A stretch of 64,000 bases of DNA from Bradyrhizobium sp. LHD-71. Lineage in GTDB: Bacteria > Pseudomonadota > Alphaproteobacteria > Rhizobiales > Xanthobacteraceae. The notes beneath the pieces are model-generated. The model ran no database searches and was not told where the DNA came from. It worked only from the letters and a program-made list of their open reading frames with translations. The stretch lies in NCBI RefSeq assembly GCF_031157255.1, contig NZ_JAVIFX010000010.1, positions 1 through 64,000 of the forward strand, read 5' to 3'. This document shows, piece after piece, positions 63,449 to 64,000 of this stretch; the stretch's first letter is position 1, and each line of letters starts with the position of its first letter. The translations under genes were made by a program, and so were the position numbers.

Positions 63449-64000
63449 CTACATCGCACCGCCGCCGGCCGTCAGGCCGCCGTCGATCGTCATGACCACC
63501 CCGGTCGTGTAGGCCGAGCGATCGGATGCGAGAAATGCCATCATGTCGGCGATCTCACGCGGGTTCGCTGCGCGTCCAAGGGGATAGCCCTTGATCAGCT
63601 CGCGCCAGCGCGCCTCGTCGCCGAAGCGTTCTTTCGCAGTGTGCTTGAGACGAGTGGTCATCCGATCCGTCTCGACGGGGCCGGGGTTGATGCCGACCAC
63701 CCTTATGTTGTCGGAGAGGCTGCGGCTGCCGAGCGTGCGTGTGAATGCCATCAGGCCGGCGTTGCCTGTGGAGCCGGCGATGTAACCGGCATTCAGCCGC
63801 TCACCGGCCGCGCCGAGAATGTTGACGATGACACCGTGACCTTGCGCCTTCATTCGCGAATAGACGAGGCGGGTGAGATTGATATAGCCGAAGACCTTCA
63901 ATTCCCACGCATGACGCCATCTGGCCTCATCGAGGGTTTCGATCGTTCCCTGCGGAATATCGCCGGCGTTGTTGACGAGAATGTCGAAAGGCCAGGCGGC
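63449..64000 (-). CDS. SDR-family oxidoreductase, partial at window end
   Basis: The C-terminal 183 residues of a short-chain dehydrogenase; the frame continues beyond base 64000. It holds DILVNNAGDIPQGTIE (the NNAG motif), IVNILGAAGERL, and IRVVGINPGPVETDRM and GVVMTIDGGLTAGG. The active-site Tyr is in NAGYIAGSTGN, but the position four residues later, normally Lys (YxxxK), is Ser. Whether an alternative Lys or a changed reaction applies cannot be told from sequence. Same strand as and 16 bp upstream of the MDR gene. Confidence 0.9.
   Translation of the reverse strand, partial: AAWPFDILVNNAGDIPQGTIETLDEARWRHAWELKVFGYINLTRLVYSRMKAQGHGVIVNILGAAGERLNAGYIAGSTGNAGLMAFTRTLGSRSLSDNIRVVGINPGPVETDRMTTRLKHTAKERFGDEARWRELIKGYPLGRAANPREIADMMAFLASDRSAYTTGVVMTIDGGLTAGGGAM

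Overview
The window is chromosomal DNA of a high-GC alphaproteobacterium, most likely in or near the Bradyrhizobium / Rhodopseudomonas / Afipia group (Nitrobacteraceae). Supporting signs are a MucR/Ros regulator, a DivJ/PleC-type kinase pair, a ccmI-E-F-H (cycHJKL) block followed by degP, an OmpR-type two-component pair, glnE and pleC, a heteromeric methylmalonyl-CoA mutase, several alphaproteobacterial DUF families (DUF1491, DUF2336, DUF5330, DUF1254/DUF1214), and the short repeat whose six-frame reading gives the familiar spurious peptide IFCGKP. Genus cannot be fixed from the sequence alone. I found no rRNA, tRNA, CRISPR array, prophage or transposase gene.

Layout. 1-12 kb: an EmrAB-type efflux operon with an exported alpha/beta hydrolase (minus strand); a split phosphorelay made of a PAS histidine kinase, a single-domain receiver and a FixJ-type regulator; a small exported protein; and an RND efflux adaptor/permease pair. 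12-20 kb (minus strand): folate genes folP-folB-folK, then mutA-gfa-scpA (methylmalonyl-CoA mutase with a GFA-fold gene between its subunits) and a DUF3298 protein. 20-28 kb: a HerA-like ATPase, an M20 peptidase, a GT39-type membrane glycosyltransferase, a membrane-anchored Pro-rich protein, mucR, sufE and DUF5330. 28-41 kb: a DivJ-like kinase with a peptidoglycan-binding partner, DUF1491, a divergent DUF2336 / microprotein pair sharing a perfect CtrA box, a lipoprotein, DUF1254/DUF1214, a bifunctional penicillin-binding protein, YcgN, an MFS pump, a small membrane protein, a Gly-rich gene broken by an in-frame amber codon, and a trypsin-like protease. 41-60 kb: a FeuPQ/PhoPQ-like pair, a glycine-zipper lipoprotein, an unrecognised 482-residue protein, cytochrome c maturation genes ccmI-E-F-H, degP, a second OmpR/EnvZ-type pair, glnE and pleC. 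60-64 kb: a CDF metal transporter, a Bug-type solute receptor, a quinone-oxidoreductase-like MDR protein and a partial SDR.

The most unusual content is not a gene but a set of modular palindromes ending in CTAG. Two unrelated-sequence families (A/B and C/D) share one plan: two hairpins separated by a 12-13 nt spacer, arranged as mirror images so that a short asymmetric bulge in each hairpin faces the spacer. This resembles the REPIN logic of paired REP sequences. Copies sit at 7, 5559-5889 (tandem), 17324-17501, 18056-18221 and 39495-39662. They have become part of genes: two genes (the receiver at 5886 and folB) stop on the TAG of the terminal CTAG, and folK has no usable start codon outside a repeat, so its initiation region lies in a hairpin. 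folK is bracketed by two direct copies.
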